Assembly: GCA_030549775.1 (NCBI GenBank)
Contig: CM060175.1
Coordinates: 46,993,915-47,057,914 of the forward strand
Source: Tamarix chinensis
Lineage: Eukaryota; Streptophyta; Magnoliopsida; Caryophyllales; Tamaricaceae
DNA length: 64,000 bases
Reading direction: 5' to 3'
The position numbers and the translations under genes were made by a program. This document shows positions 35,707-47,220 of the stretch, in pieces. Within the stretch, counting starts at the first letter, position 1. Every line of letters starts with the position of its first letter. The notes beneath the pieces were generated by a model that saw nothing but the letters and a program-made list of their open reading frames with translations, did not search any database and was not told the origin of the DNA.

Positions 35707-35750
35707 ACTTGGTACCAGAACGGTAGAAGTGAACCGGTCTGGTACTAAGT
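35707..35750 (+). other. Terminal hairpin of the LTR 31271-35846
   Basis: ACTTGGTACCAGAACGGT (35707-35724) pairs with ACCGGTCTGGTACTAAGT (35733-35750): 16 Watson-Crick pairs, one G-U and one mismatch, with an 8-base loop. It ends 96 bases before the LTR end. Closely related to the hairpin at 20804-20845. Confidence 0.75.
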
Positions 35751-35846
35751 GTGGCAGTAACATCTCCAAAATTTACGTATTTTAAATTAAGTATTTTTAT
35801 TATTTTTATTTTTCAAAAAAGATATAGTGAATTTTGGGGTGTTACA

Positions 35847-36435
35847 GAGATAGAGCTAGTCGAATTTCACATGAGGGGGAGAGACAATACTAGTATGGTT
35901 GAGTGTGGCCAACCAAGGTATAAAAGAAGACATGATGGAGTAAGGAAGGTTGAGTGGAGTCTAGAAGAGAAATGTCAAAATGTTGGTGAGTTAAGGAAGG
36001 GGTGCACGAAGTTAAAGATGTAGCATAGCTACTAGAAGAGAGAGAGGAAGGTGAGTTATGTGTCAAAAAGTGTTTTTTAGGGAAATTTAACTAAATAAAT
36101 TCATAAAGTTATCTAAATAATCTCAAAACACTAAAATATGCTCATTAACACAACTAAATTATAATTATAAGTTTTAATAAACATTATAAAGAGATTCAAA
36201 TTAAAATTAGAAAATGATCTAAAATTGTGGAATAACTAGCCGATTAATTTGAGCAAACCAATCAATTTGTTTATCTAGAATAAAATTGTTAATCTTTGAG
36301 TGTACTAGTCGATTGATACGCTTAAAATTCATATTTTAATTAGAATTTCAAGCCCTTTTCAAAATCAAAACTAATTTATTTTATATCAACATAATTTTAA
36401 ACACATTTTGAAAGATTTTATAACTATGTATTATA
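35847..36435 (-). mobile_element. 5'-side piece of a minus-strand copy of the element C LTR
   Basis: Read from 36435 on the minus strand it starts TATAATAC and follows 22906-23500 (shared TTTAAAATTATGTT, GTTTGCTCAAA-type and GAGCATATTTT segments). It continues at 31270 after the inserted LTR. The plus-strand frame at 35751-36023 spans a boundary and is not a gene. Confidence 0.6.
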
Positions 36436-38059
36436 CCTAGAGACCTATCGACTACTCACCTTATTTTTGCTAGATTTACTTATTAATTAATATCCTTTTG
36501 GTGGGCCTTCTCTATTAATTTTTTTATGAAATCACAACATTTTAATCATGATTATAACCATGTTTACCCTAAAATTAATATGGATCAAAATGATGAAAAT
36601 TGGGCCTTGATTTGGATAAGTTTGTTGTAATTAGTAAACAACAAATTGATGACTTATATGCCTTATGATTTGTTTGGTGTTATCACTTGGCAATACCCAA
36701 TTTAGATAATAATGGAATTAATTTTTGATTCTTGATATCAGTTTTTAATCAATAATTAATAAATTAAGATATTGTTTGAGCATTTTTCTCTAACTCTTGA
36801 GGTAGCTAGCCGGAAGTTAGTGGGCAAGTCACCCTATGTCTTATATTTTCACTCGGTACCTATTTCTTTCTCTGTAGAGTTGTGGTAAGTAGGGGGTATG
36901 CACATTTCTTTGAGAAATATGATTATACTGTGGTAAGCCATCTTGGTATCGGTGTCCATGGTAAGTAGGTGAGGTATCCTAGTACAAACTCCTTGACACT
37001 TCATGTTACCCATTGCTTAGGTAGGTATGGTATCCCTTCTTTTAGCCCTTGCGGTGGAGGCAATCAAAGTGTGGTGGATAAGATATCTCAGTATAATCCA
37101 TCTTGATTTACTTCAACCACATGTAGTCGATGTAGTAACCTGAAGTGTGTTAGCCCTTGGGGCATGTGAACTAGATGTGTGGTAAGTGTAGTATCCCTAT
37201 AGAGAAGCCCCTTCAATGTATCCTAACCCCGTGTGGTGTGGTAGCCTATTATGTCTATGCCGCCAGGACTTTTTGTTGATGGTAGAGAACTAAGTGTGGT
37301 CGAATGGATTATCTTAATAACTAAAAATTATGTCATCATTAAAGGAAGATTTGTAATATGGTTTACATTGTGTGGTTATAATACATTTACCATATTATTA
37401 TTATTCCATGATACTTTATGTAAGCATGCCTTATTATATTACTACAATGAGCCTAAGTGTTATTTTATGTTAGTGTGCTTATCATGATGCCACTATATGA
37501 CTTCAATGTGCCGCATGAACCCTTACCATGTTTTGTATAGTATTTTTTTACCAGCACTTCCCTATAATTATGCTACATTTTTATGGTCACTATGATGATC
37601 CTGCTCCTAGTCCAGTGAGTAGAAGACAATTTGTAGAAATATGATCCTCAACTAGAGTATGTTGAGGATAGTACCGTGGGTCACTAGTTGTCATTTCTTG
37701 GATATTTGAGAGTTACTTTCCTATTTAGATAAGAGTTAGGCTAACCATTTAGATGTACTTTTGCCTACTATGTTAGGATTATTTTGGTTCTTTTCAGTTA
37801 TTTGCAATCTTGGATTTGATTTCTACATTAGGATTTGAAAACTCTATCTTTTATCTATAATACCATTCTTGTCATTGTTATTGTAGAAGTGTATGATTGT
37901 TAATAAGTATGCATTCTTTTATAATTGTTCTATTTTTCCCTCCATCAGACATAGGCTAGGTGATTATCACACCTTTCTCATGGTTCATGTGACAGTAAGA
38001 TTCCCGAGTTTTATGATTACAAATGCTTTGCATTGTCTTCAAATTTTAGGGGTATTACA
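36436..38059 (+). mobile_element. 3' LTR of element C, 3' part and element end
   Basis: It ends TTTAGGGGTATTACA at 38059. Its last 380 bases match 4572-4973, the end of the 5' LTR, including a CTAGGTGATTATCAC motif (37951) that is a fuller palindrome in the other copy. The part 36850-37240 is an irregular repeat built on GTGGTAAG and GGTATCC. The frames at 37251-37487 and 37893-38111 are not recognisable proteins. Confidence 0.65.
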
Positions 38060-38503
38060 ATTCAAGTTAGCCCATTTGACCCCACACAGGCTGATTTTGA
38101 ATTTTTCATGACTCTCCAGTCATATTTAGTTAGTTAATAAGTAACTAGATACGTTAGTCCTATTAGTTAACTATAATGGTTATTTATATTGTAACTAAGT
38201 ATCCTACACTCTTCTATAAGAGTGGAAGAAGGCTCAAAATGAAAAACAAGCTTTAAAGTCATTTTTCTCATTGAAATCATGTGTTTCTCCCCTTTATTGA
38301 TCAAGTGAATAAATTAAAGTTTTTTATGGAATTCTTTATCCTAAGAGTTAAACCCTTAGGTGGTGGTTATAAGTGATGTGAATTAGGAGGTGTATAAGTC
38401 ATATTCATTCTCATTTTCTTCAACCTCCATTCTTTTTTCATTTTAGGTTGTTATTGTCTGAGAACATCAATTATTCTATCTTGACCTAATTAAATACCCT
38501 TTG

Positions 38504-38570
<67 letters not shown>

Positions 38571-38790
38571 CTTCTTCTAATGTTATAATAATTAATAATA
38601 TATCTAGGATAAAAAATGGAATCGAATGATTAATTACAAGAATCAAGCTACGATAGTGTTGTTGTTGCTGATGATGATAGCATTTAAAGTGATAATACCA
38701 AATATATATAATGGACGAACAATATACCATTATTTTATGAACAAGATTAAGATGAGTCGGTAATAATTTAGAGGGCTTTACTAAGGTTGA
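38060..38790. other. Unassigned sequence with copia-LTR-like motifs
   Basis: At 38120-38300 short GTTAGTTAAT-type repeats are followed by CTTCTATAAGAG and an AAACAAGC/TTTCTC segment, which resembles the promoter and end of a small Ty1/copia LTR. No TG...CA boundaries or pol sequence are visible, so this is only a possibility. It includes the AT microsatellite. Confidence 0.25.
38508..38569. repeat. (AT)31 microsatellite
   Basis: About 62 bases of uninterrupted AT repeat. The apparent poly-Tyr/Ile frame on the minus strand here is an artefact of the repeat. Confidence 0.95.
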
Positions 38791-38791
38791 T

Positions 38792-39540
38792 TTGGACAAG
38801 GTATCCTTCTCTTCATTAGACATGTGTGGTGAATATTTTAAGATGTATGAAAAGGTAAAAAGTTTTGGAATTCACATAAGAGGATCAACTAAGAGCAAAG
38901 TGGATGGACATATAACTTTATCTAAGTTTTGGTGTAGTAAAGGAGGCCCTCGGTCACTAAAAGGGATGGAAGTCAATAAATGAAAAAAGAAATCAAATGC
39001 CCTGACAAGATGTAGTTGCAACGCTAATATTATGTTTAAACTTAAAAAAAAGGTCTCAAAGTTGGGTTATATTTGAATTTGAAGATGATCACAATTAACT
39101 TTTATTCGAATTCATTTTTCATATGAACTTATCATGTTTATGTTGATAATTGTCTACTATTTTTCATATGTTAACCTTTGCACAAATATGGGATAAATCC
39201 TAGTGCAATAGTGTAAAATAAATTAAATCAAGCTAGAGGTCATAAATAAGTTATTTTCCTAGTGAAAGACTTTTATAATTATTATGATAGGATTACGAAG
39301 GAAGAAATTAAAGATGGAGATGATGAAACATTAATGCCATAATTAATTAGACAAAAAGTAACATTCCACCATTATTTACTAACTACACCATAGATGAAGA
39401 AAGATATATTGGATAAATTATTTTCATGTGATGTGATATCATGATTGATGGCAAAGCATTTTACCAGGTCTTGACATTTGATACTTCATATAAAACCATT
39501 ACATACCAAAAGCAATTGGTAGTGTTCAACTTTTACATTA
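38792..39540 (+). pseudogene. FAR1-domain gene fragment (FAR1/FHY3 family or MULE-derived)
   Basis: The open part (38792-38983) reads FKMYEKVKSFGIHIRGSTKS and ends in FWCSKGG, matching the start of the FAR1 DNA-binding domain. After a stop it continues LTRCSCNANIMFKL and then, in another frame, WVIFEFEDDHN (about 39010-39100), giving the Cys and His positions of the zinc-binding core. Further on come DFYNYYDRITKEEIKDGD (39268-39320), YTIDEERYIG (39385-39415) and FYQVLTFDTSYKTITYQKQL (39460-39520), the linker and start of the transposase-like catalytic domain. FAR1-type proteins are transcription factors derived from Mutator-like transposases. Stops and shifts make this a pseudogene, cut off before the rest of the catalytic domain. 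Whether it came from a host gene or a transposon is not decided. Confidence 0.8.
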
Positions 39541-39900
39541 GATTAAAAAAAATTAATTGTGAACTATAAACGTATTAAATTAAGTATTAATCAATACATA
39601 TATATAACTTGTACAATTGAAACCTAAACTACATATAGAATTTATATAAATGAAAACTAAAGTTACCTAATTATGATCGTTCATATTTTTTATAACAATA
39701 ACTGCATAAATTTGAAGGTGGTGGTTTTAGAAAAAAAAAATAGGAATTTTATCAGTTTGTAGTGGTTGACCTCAATGGTTGTGTCCATAAATGTAGAGTA
39801 TGTTATAATTTTACCTTATTAATCCATATGTATAAAAACAATTGATTCTATCGTTAAAAGTTTATATTAAAAAAAATCATTTTGAAAAAGTTAAAGCTAC
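39541..39900. other. AT-rich sequence, nothing recognised
   Basis: No coding frame, terminal repeat or tandem structure could be identified here. Confidence 0.5.
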
Positions 39901-41152
39901 TTTAACGCTCCAAAATTTAGTAACCTTTGTTTGGGGGGGTTATCCTTTTTATTCAAAGTCAATCCTTAAACCTTAGCCTATTTATTTTTATTTATAACCT
40001 TTAACCCATAAACCGAATAAACTCCTAAACATTTTCCATAATTATTTTACCCCTTTTCTTTTTGTTAAACTTATCCTAAACCAAATTATTTGTCCCTTTT
40101 TGTTAAACCTATCCTAAAATAAATTATTTTCAAGATTATTTTTCCTACCTGATACCCTAATATATCAATATTGATCCTAAAACTAAATATTTTTATTCCT
40201 ACCCAAACCTACCATTTTTACCACCTAATAACCCCTATGCATGCCCCTATTCTTCTATCCTAATAACTATCCTTATCTCCCTCCCCTTCTCACGCTACAC
40301 CTATACCCCTAACCTATCAAACTATCCATCACCCTTTGCCAAACCATACCTCCATCACCCTCACTTCATTCACTTTGCATGTATAAATTCAGACATATGC
40401 ACCACCCTCGGCCATTTGAACCATCACACCACTTCACCCTCTCTCCTTTTTATTTAACCATCCAATCTCTACATTTTCCTCAACCAAACATTGCCCTTCC
40501 ACCTGCTCCCCCTTTCATCCCTATTTTTTTCCTTCTCTCCCTACCCTCTTAGCTTTGTGGTTTCACTAAAATATATCACCACCAAACCTAGTATCCTTTC
40601 TCCTCTCCTCACCAACCAACACCCTCCTCTATATTACCACAAACAAACACAATTGTCATATGCACTTTCTTCTCTCAGCTTTGCTTGGTTAATAATTATT
40701 ACTATCCCTCCTTTCATGTGTCACCATTTCCGCCACCATCCCTCCATTTTCTTGCATCACCACCCCTAAGCACATCCTCCACCATTATTTAGCTAATGGC
40801 CCTTCCCTCTATCCTCTTCTTCTTTTCTTCTTCCATCTACCCTTTTGCCTGTATTTTTCTTCCCCTGCTTCCCCATGGCAATTTTTGCTAATCCCATCCC
40901 CAACCCTCCAGCTAATTCTCTCATAGAAACCCTTTGGGTAATTATAGTTTTTTTTTTGTTTCTTCCCCCTCCACTTCGGCGCCTCCCACCATAGCCAACC
41001 ACCACCCTTTTTGGCCCTTTCTACCATTGTATTCCCTTTTATCCTTCCTTCGCCATACCAACCAAGCTACAAACTCCACCACCTTGCATCTATCACACCA
41101 ACGGCCACCACCCACAAGTATACAATCAACACCTCGTATACACCACCAGTAG
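39901..41152 (+). mobile_element. Outer LTR K0, 5' part
   Basis: It begins TTTAACGCTCCAAAATTTAG, close to the LTR start at 17767 with its first bases altered. A long C/T-rich block follows (40200-41140), with GTATAAATTC near 40381 as a possible TATA box. It is cut by the LTR at 41153 and resumes as C-rich sequence at 44226. Frames on both strands (40491-41286) reflect low complexity only. Confidence 0.5.
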
Positions 41153-41432
41153 TGTAATGCACCATCTTTTTGTAAAGTGCTGGATGAGAAATTATGCCAA
41201 TTTTTTATGTTTGATTTTGATTTGAAACTATGATTGGTTTGAGGTAAAGTTAGATTTAAAATAAGGCTGGACCAATTGACTTCCACTCCTCCAAGATCAT
41301 TATTTGAGCTCTAGAGAATAAGTTCAGCAAATCTTGGATGAAGTCTATCCATTTAAATCGAATTTAAATGGTAAGAATTAGGGTTTTCGATCTATTCCTT
41401 ACCACACTTGTGATGTGAATCAATTTATGGAC

Positions 41433-41440
41433 TATAAATA
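41433..41440 (+). promoter_or_regulatory. TATA box of LTR K
   Basis: TATAAATA followed by CCCTAATCACCCCTTC and CACCTTTCTTTCAACCACC, matching the promoter region at 498. Confidence 0.5.
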
Positions 41441-42964
41441 TCCCTAATCACCCCTTCTATTCACCTTTCTTTCAACCACCAAAATACTTAACTCTCTAGC
41501 ATTAACCTACTCCCTCTTCACTTTGATCCTTTCATGTGAATTTATTTTTCTCTTTAATATTTTCTCTGTCTCTCTTTTTTTAAATATTAAGCAATAAAGA
41601 ATTATATTTATAAGTGGTTCAGCTGAATTACCCTATATTTTTCCCTTAGGTGTGGTATGTTCATTCTTCCCTTTCTATTTCAAGTTTGGATTTATAAAAG
41701 TTATTCACAAATTTCTAAGTTAAACTTGTTGTTTATAAGGTTTTGAAATTTGAGGATTTCATAGGTTGAGTGTTCTTGTTTGAGGAAAATTTTGCCTGCA
41801 TCAAGTAAGTCATTCTTACTTCTAAAATGGGTTATATTAAACTTACATGTTATGGAACTCTTTAAGTTTATATTACTTGTTGTCATGAATGTATAACCTT
41901 ACAAAACTTTATTGAATGGTTATACTATTCATTTTGAGTGAAAAACATGAATCTTGAGGAAAGATTAGGTTATGATCATTAATGGTGGAATGTGCAACTA
42001 AATTAAACTAAAAATGTGTTATGCAATATAAGAACATGTTCCAATGTGGTATGATAAAGAATTATAAGCATGATCTACATAAAAATGACTGTTTAGTGAT
42101 GTCAGAGGGCAAGTCAATCAACAATTTAGATTAAACTGATCAATTGGTTTCTAGAAAAAGTTGATTGGTTGACCTAACTTATCAACTGGTAGGCCTGTAA
42201 AGACCCTGGTCTTACTCTCTACTTAAACCCATAGACTGATTGGGTAGAACTAATCAATTAGTCTATGGATAATTGATTGGTTTTCCCAAAATGATTAACT
42301 AGCTTGAGGAAAATCTAGTATGGTTAAGCCAAATCAATTGACAGCTTGGGCTATACTAATCAACTAGTTTGGCTGGTTTGTGTGATTTTGTTCCTCTTTG
42401 TTTGGATATGCTTTGAGACTATACATGGGATGTTATATGACCAATTAATGGATAAAATACACATATTACTATGGATCAATGACCTAATGAATGGATTAAA
42501 TGGACTATGACTCACAACACACTCAATAGGTTTTGTAAAGGCTTAAAGGGTGTACTACCTACAAAATGTGATGGTTCTTGAGAAATAGGGTAGTGAAATA
42601 AGAAATTTCCTCAAATAGAATAATATAATGGGTATGATTAATAGTGGACAAGCATAAATGGAGACCCTACATCTAGTTGGGGGATGGAAAGGATTAATAT
42701 GGAAAAGATATGTGAATGTCTTGCTTACTCTTTTTATGGGCCTTATGTGATCATGTAACCTCATGAATAATATATTAATCGTGTAAATTGAAAGACAATC
42801 AAGTTGTGTATGGATTTGGGTTACCCAATCCTTGATTAGCTACAGAGGGTTAGTCTGCCTCCAGGCATTTATTGGTACCTTCAAGGGGGATCCTAGTAGA
42901 TCTTAGTGTCTTATCTACTCTAGACACTAATGATGTACTAGGGGGTATTGATTCTAAAGATTCA

Positions 42965-43155
42965 AGTTGCCTAGGTAGTTGCCTTCAGCCTAGACTTATG
43001 TCCATTTTGGTTGGCTTTGACCTGAACTTATGTCCATTATGGTTAGCTTCAGCTTGGACTTATGTCCATTGGGGTTATTATCTTCCCCCTGGACTTATGT
43101 CCATTATGATCATTATCTTCGGCTTGGGCTTTGTGTCCATTAGTTTGGATAGGCT
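42965..43155 (+). repeat. GGACTTATGTCCATT minisatellite
   Basis: Five units of 32-36 bases built on CTTCAGCCTGGACTTATGTCCATTATGGTTA. Within each unit GGACTTATGTCC is itself a short inverted repeat. Confidence 0.8.
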
Positions 43156-44085
43156 TCTATAGTATGTGAGACCATGGGGTGGTGCACAATCCATTGTTCA
43201 ATGATGAATGAATGGATAATGATTGGAATGAATGGATGAATGATGATAATTATGACAAAAGTTAGAATGAATACTTAGATAATGGCTTCAAGGAATAATT
43301 GGTTAATAATTGGATGGATGACTAGACAATGACCTATATCAGTATATGGATAAGGACATGGTATGATCTAATTAATTTACCAAGTTGGAAAATAAACCCT
43401 AGTGTTCACCTAGATAATCTACTTTATACAAGTGTGTGACTACCCATGATATTATACTATGAAAATGAGCATGATACATTCTGATTTGCCTGAGTTATGC
43501 ATGATAGTGAATCCCAATGCGTTATCTAATCATGATAGAGTAGATAACCTTACTTATTTGGCATTAGATGATACATGTTAATTATATTTTCCATAATATG
43601 ATAAAACCTTATATGCTTATGAATTACGTTGATGAGGTAACTTGGCTTACTCAGTACGTAGCGTGCTGATGTACCCGTTTTCTCAGTCATCTTCTCATTC
43701 CTACGAGTAAAGGGCCATGTGAAAATTTTCGGGGATAGCTAGTAGTGAGCCTACTTCATCTTGATATTAGGACTTGAGAGTGGACATATGGAGGTTTTAT
43801 GCAGTCCGTGAAGGACCACGATTTTGGGGTCACACATTAACTTATTTTCTACTAATATAGCTATGTATTATTAACTTATCATTCTCCCTGTATTTGACTA
43901 TGTTGGGAACCGTCAAGGTCCTATGTTGCAAACATTTTTTTTTTAAATATTCATGTAACTTGGTCTTACCCACTCTACTTTAAATTGGTTGGTTTTTTTA
44001 GCCTTGTATCTAACATGAGATGCATTTCTTTTATAAAAGGATGGATCTCCATATTGCAATTATTCTATCTATTTGACCTAACTTT

Positions 44086-44132
44086 ATATCTAATATAGGA
44101 CGGACGAATTATGTATATCATATATTAGGTAT
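44086..44132 (+). other. Terminal hairpin of LTR K
   Basis: ATATCTAATATA (44086-44097) pairs with TATATTAGGTAT (44121-44132): 11 Watson-Crick pairs and one G-U. It ends 93 bases before the LTR end. Confidence 0.55.
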
Positions 44133-44225
44133 GGTGGTAGCACCTAGTTTTTTCTAGGCGTGTTTAGTATTTTCTACTATGGCACTGTGTTAAAAAAATT
44201 TATAGTAAAAAATGGGTGTGGTACA

Positions 44226-44713
44226 AGCACCATGCCCCAACCATGACTCATCCTTGCATGCACAACTTGTGCAACTACCTATGCCCCAACCTTATGTCTC
44301 CATCTTTGCATGCACAATCGTGTCTTGTTGCACGACTTACCTGTGCTCCCTCTTGCGCATGTCTCCAACCCTTCCTACACCACCCTCCTCGTAGCCACCA
44401 ACCCACTTAGCCAGTACCATCTCCACCACCCTCCACCGCCTGAACCAACACCAGCCCCTGTACTACCCTCTTCAGAACCACGAGCCCAATACCTCTCCAT
44501 GCGCTACTAACTCTGCCCATGCAGCGTAAAAGGAATTGTGTTGTTTTGAAAAAAAAAATTGTGCCTATTATTATATTACAGGGTATTTTGGCACATATAG
44601 AAAAATAAATATTTTATTATAATAATTATTTTTTATTCATTAAATATTAATATGGTGTTTTGGTATCATTTTTAGGTGCAAAAGTTATTTTGTAGGATTT
44701 CGTAGTATTTAGT
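44226..44713 (+). mobile_element. Outer LTR K0, middle part
   Basis: C-rich sequence to about 44520 continues the block before 41152, then AT-rich sequence to the LTR at 44714. Overlapping frames at 44212-44510 are low-complexity Pro/His/Ser strings. Confidence 0.45.
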
Positions 44714-46969
44714 TGTAATACCCCTAATGTTTTTTCCAAAATCTAATATTTTACCCCCCTCCCCGCTAAAATAGTTTAATCCTAAATTAATAATTTAATT
44801 ATATTGTTGACCTTTGATTTATAAAAATATATATGATTATTTACTAAATAAAAATAAATATTTTATTATTTTATCGTGCTCTTTTTATTTAAATAAATTT
44901 TCAAACCCATAATTTCACCAAAATTATCCTCTTAAATTAATACTTTAAATTTTTAATAAATCAATTTAATAAATAATTTTTTTCATTAGCCTAAATTATA
45001 TTCCTAACCCTAAAAGTTATTTTATTTTTCTTTTTTCCTTCCTTTTTCCATTTTCCTTTCATTTCGTTCCATTCTCCTTTTTCCTTTGGGCCAGCCCGTC
45101 CCCTTTCTCCTTTCCCCTTTCCTTCTCCTCTTCCAGTTGCCCAAATCGCACTGCTTCTCCCTCTCCCTTCTTTTCTTTCTTTCCTTCTTTACTCCTCTAT
45201 TGGGCCAGCAAAAATCCTTCTTTCTTTCTTTTTTCCTTTCTCCCTCGCATGGGTCTACCTTCCCATTCCTTCTCCTCCTCGCCCTACCTCCTTCTTCTTC
45301 TCTTCCTTCCTTCTTCTCCCAACATTGTCGACCAAACAACCCCATGCCTACACCTCACATGCCTGCCATCGAGCCCCTACACCTACACACCCTAACCTGT
45401 AGCATGTCTCTCTCTCATCCCTTTCCTTTAATTTTTGGCCATACACACCCCTTACAACCTCCTTCACATGCCCTTTTCTTTCCCCTTTCTTCTTCCTCTC
45501 CATGCCACCCTACACACCACCTACAACTCACCCGCTACACCCAGCTAACCCCTGTGCCGAGCACCCCTATCTTCCCCTCTTCTTTTTCTTCCCCTTCTCT
45601 TATTCTCCTTTACCTCATCTCTCTCCCCGAGCCCCTTCTCTCCCCACCCTATCTTCCCTATCTTGCCTTCCCCTTCTTCTCCCCTATTTTTGGTGTACCA
45701 CCCCTAACCGTCGTCTCCACCACTTAACTGACCACCACAACAACTCTCCTACCCCCTACTCCCTCCCTACGCTACCCCTAGCAACCACACTGCCACCTAT
45801 ATCCAACTCCCCCTCTCTTTCCTTTTTTTTTCCTCCTCCACCACCTTAATCTGCCACTCCACAACCACCAGCCACCACCTACATCCTGCCTCCTCTCTTG
45901 CACCCAACAACCAACCCAACTCCCCTCCATTACCTCCCTCAACCCACCTTAACCGAGACCATTTCTCCCTTTCATCCAAACTTTCCTTCCACCCCATTCC
46001 CCCTTTTCAACCCATGCAAACTCACACTGCCCATGTAGTGTGAGGGGTGCTGCATAATTTTAAGGTTATCTAACTAATTTTGAGGTATAATATGGTTTAA
46101 TAATAATGGTATTTAATAAGCCTTTTTGATAAATAAAAAATCATTCTTTTAAATATCTACTAATAATATGTTACTTGTGACATTATTTTTAGGCACAATT
46201 TTTACTAATCAAAGCTTAAGCTTTTAAAGTGGGATACTAGTAAAGTTTGGTTATTGTTAGAAATAAGGTAATTGTTATACCCCACTAAAATTATATGAAT
46301 TTACGTATGTTAGTACATTAAGGTTTTAGTATGTGTTTTGTGTGTATATGATGTGTTACTAATCATCTCATGATTTTTAATGTTATATTGAAAAATAGGA
46401 AGAAAAGTATGATATCTTGTATATAATGAGACATGTGTGGAAATGGTGGTTAAGAAAGGGGGTTTGATGTTAATAATGATATTATGTGCATATATATGCC
46501 ATCCTAAGTAAATATGGATACTTATAGCAGAAATAATGCTAACATGAACCTAGGGGTAATTTAGTTATTTGGACATGTCATAATGCTTGATGTGTTATAT
46601 TTGATGCTAACAGGGGATATGGAAGTTTGGTGGAGTATAAATATAAGTATTGGTAGAAATATCCAATATTTTATAACATAGGGGTAAATTTGGTAATTTC
46701 CATGTATTGTGTTGATTATTTATTGAAACTAGACGCTAAATGTCATGGGATGTTGAAAATGATGATAGGAGTTTGTAGCATTAAAAATACTGTTCCATCA
46801 TGAAAAATGTGACTTTATGTTATAAGGGCATTTTAGTAATCTTACATGTTCATAGGGAGTGACCTAAATAAATGTGCATGATAGGTAATAATGGGTGTTA
46901 AGAACAATAATAAGAGTTTTGCAGTGTTAAATGATGCACGTGGGTCATGGATATTAATATTTTATGTGC

Positions 46970-47220
46970 TAGGGGTATTTTGGTAATTTTACAAGTAAGA
47001 AGGGTATTTTGGTAATTTTACATGAAAAAAGGGTATTTTGGTAATTTGAATAGTAAGAAGGGCATCTTAATAATTTTACAAGTAAGAAGAACATTTTGGT
47101 AATTTGGCAAGTAAAAAGGGTATTTTATTAAATTTACAAGTAAGAAGGGTATTTTAGTAATTTCGTAAGTAAGAAGGGCATTTTAGTTATTTTATAATTA
47201 AGAATGGATAATTTGATAAC
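46970..47220 (+). repeat. GGTATTTTGGTAATTT minisatellite
   Basis: About eight units of 25-33 bases, each with AAGAAGGGTATTTTGGTAAT and variants. Counterpart of the array at 18360-19200. Confidence 0.8.

Larger units (their letters stand above)
31271..35846 (+). mobile_element. Solo LTR, 4.6 kb, plus strand
   Basis: It starts TGAAATGCCTCG and ends TTTTGGGGTGTTACA. The flanking five bases, GATAT (31266-31270) and GAGAT (35847-35851), differ at one position. It separates two pieces of a minus-strand LTR (30315-31270 and 35847-36435) that read on from one to the other, which supports both boundaries. Sense order: AT-rich 5' end, pyrimidine tract (31690-32040), TATAAATA (32311), C-rich segment, trinucleotide runs (32850-33430), GCATGG minisatellite (33920-34395), box/stem-loop array (34480-35120), TTACTCAGTACGTAGCG (35330), terminal hairpin (35707-35750). 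No coding content; frames at 31627-32310 are low-complexity Lys/Arg/Glu strings. Confidence 0.82.
41153..44225 (+). mobile_element. Solo LTR K, 3.1 kb, plus strand
   Basis: It starts TGTAATGCACCATC and ends GGGTGTGGTACA. Flanking five bases are AGTAG and AGCAC, a possible decayed duplication. The C-rich sequence of the outer LTR breaks off at 41152 and resumes at 44226, which supports the limits. TATAAATA at 41433-41440 and its surroundings match 360-850. It also has ATCAATTGGTT-type motifs (42110-42370), a minisatellite (42965-43155), TTACTCAGTACGTAGCG (43649) and a terminal hairpin (44086-44132). No coding region. Confidence 0.7.

Noticed and set aside
38090..38350. Copia LTR
   Set aside because: Suggestive GTTAGTTA repeats only; no boundaries, target duplication or copia pol sequence. 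The same applies to 51400-51680.
38506..38823. Minus-strand frame ending in Tyr-Ile repeats
   Set aside because: An artefact of the AT microsatellite.
45086..45727. Longest open frame, 213 codons, plus strand
   Set aside because: It lies in a C/T-rich LTR block, is a Ser/Pro/Leu/Phe string without domains, and equivalent blocks in other LTRs have different frames.
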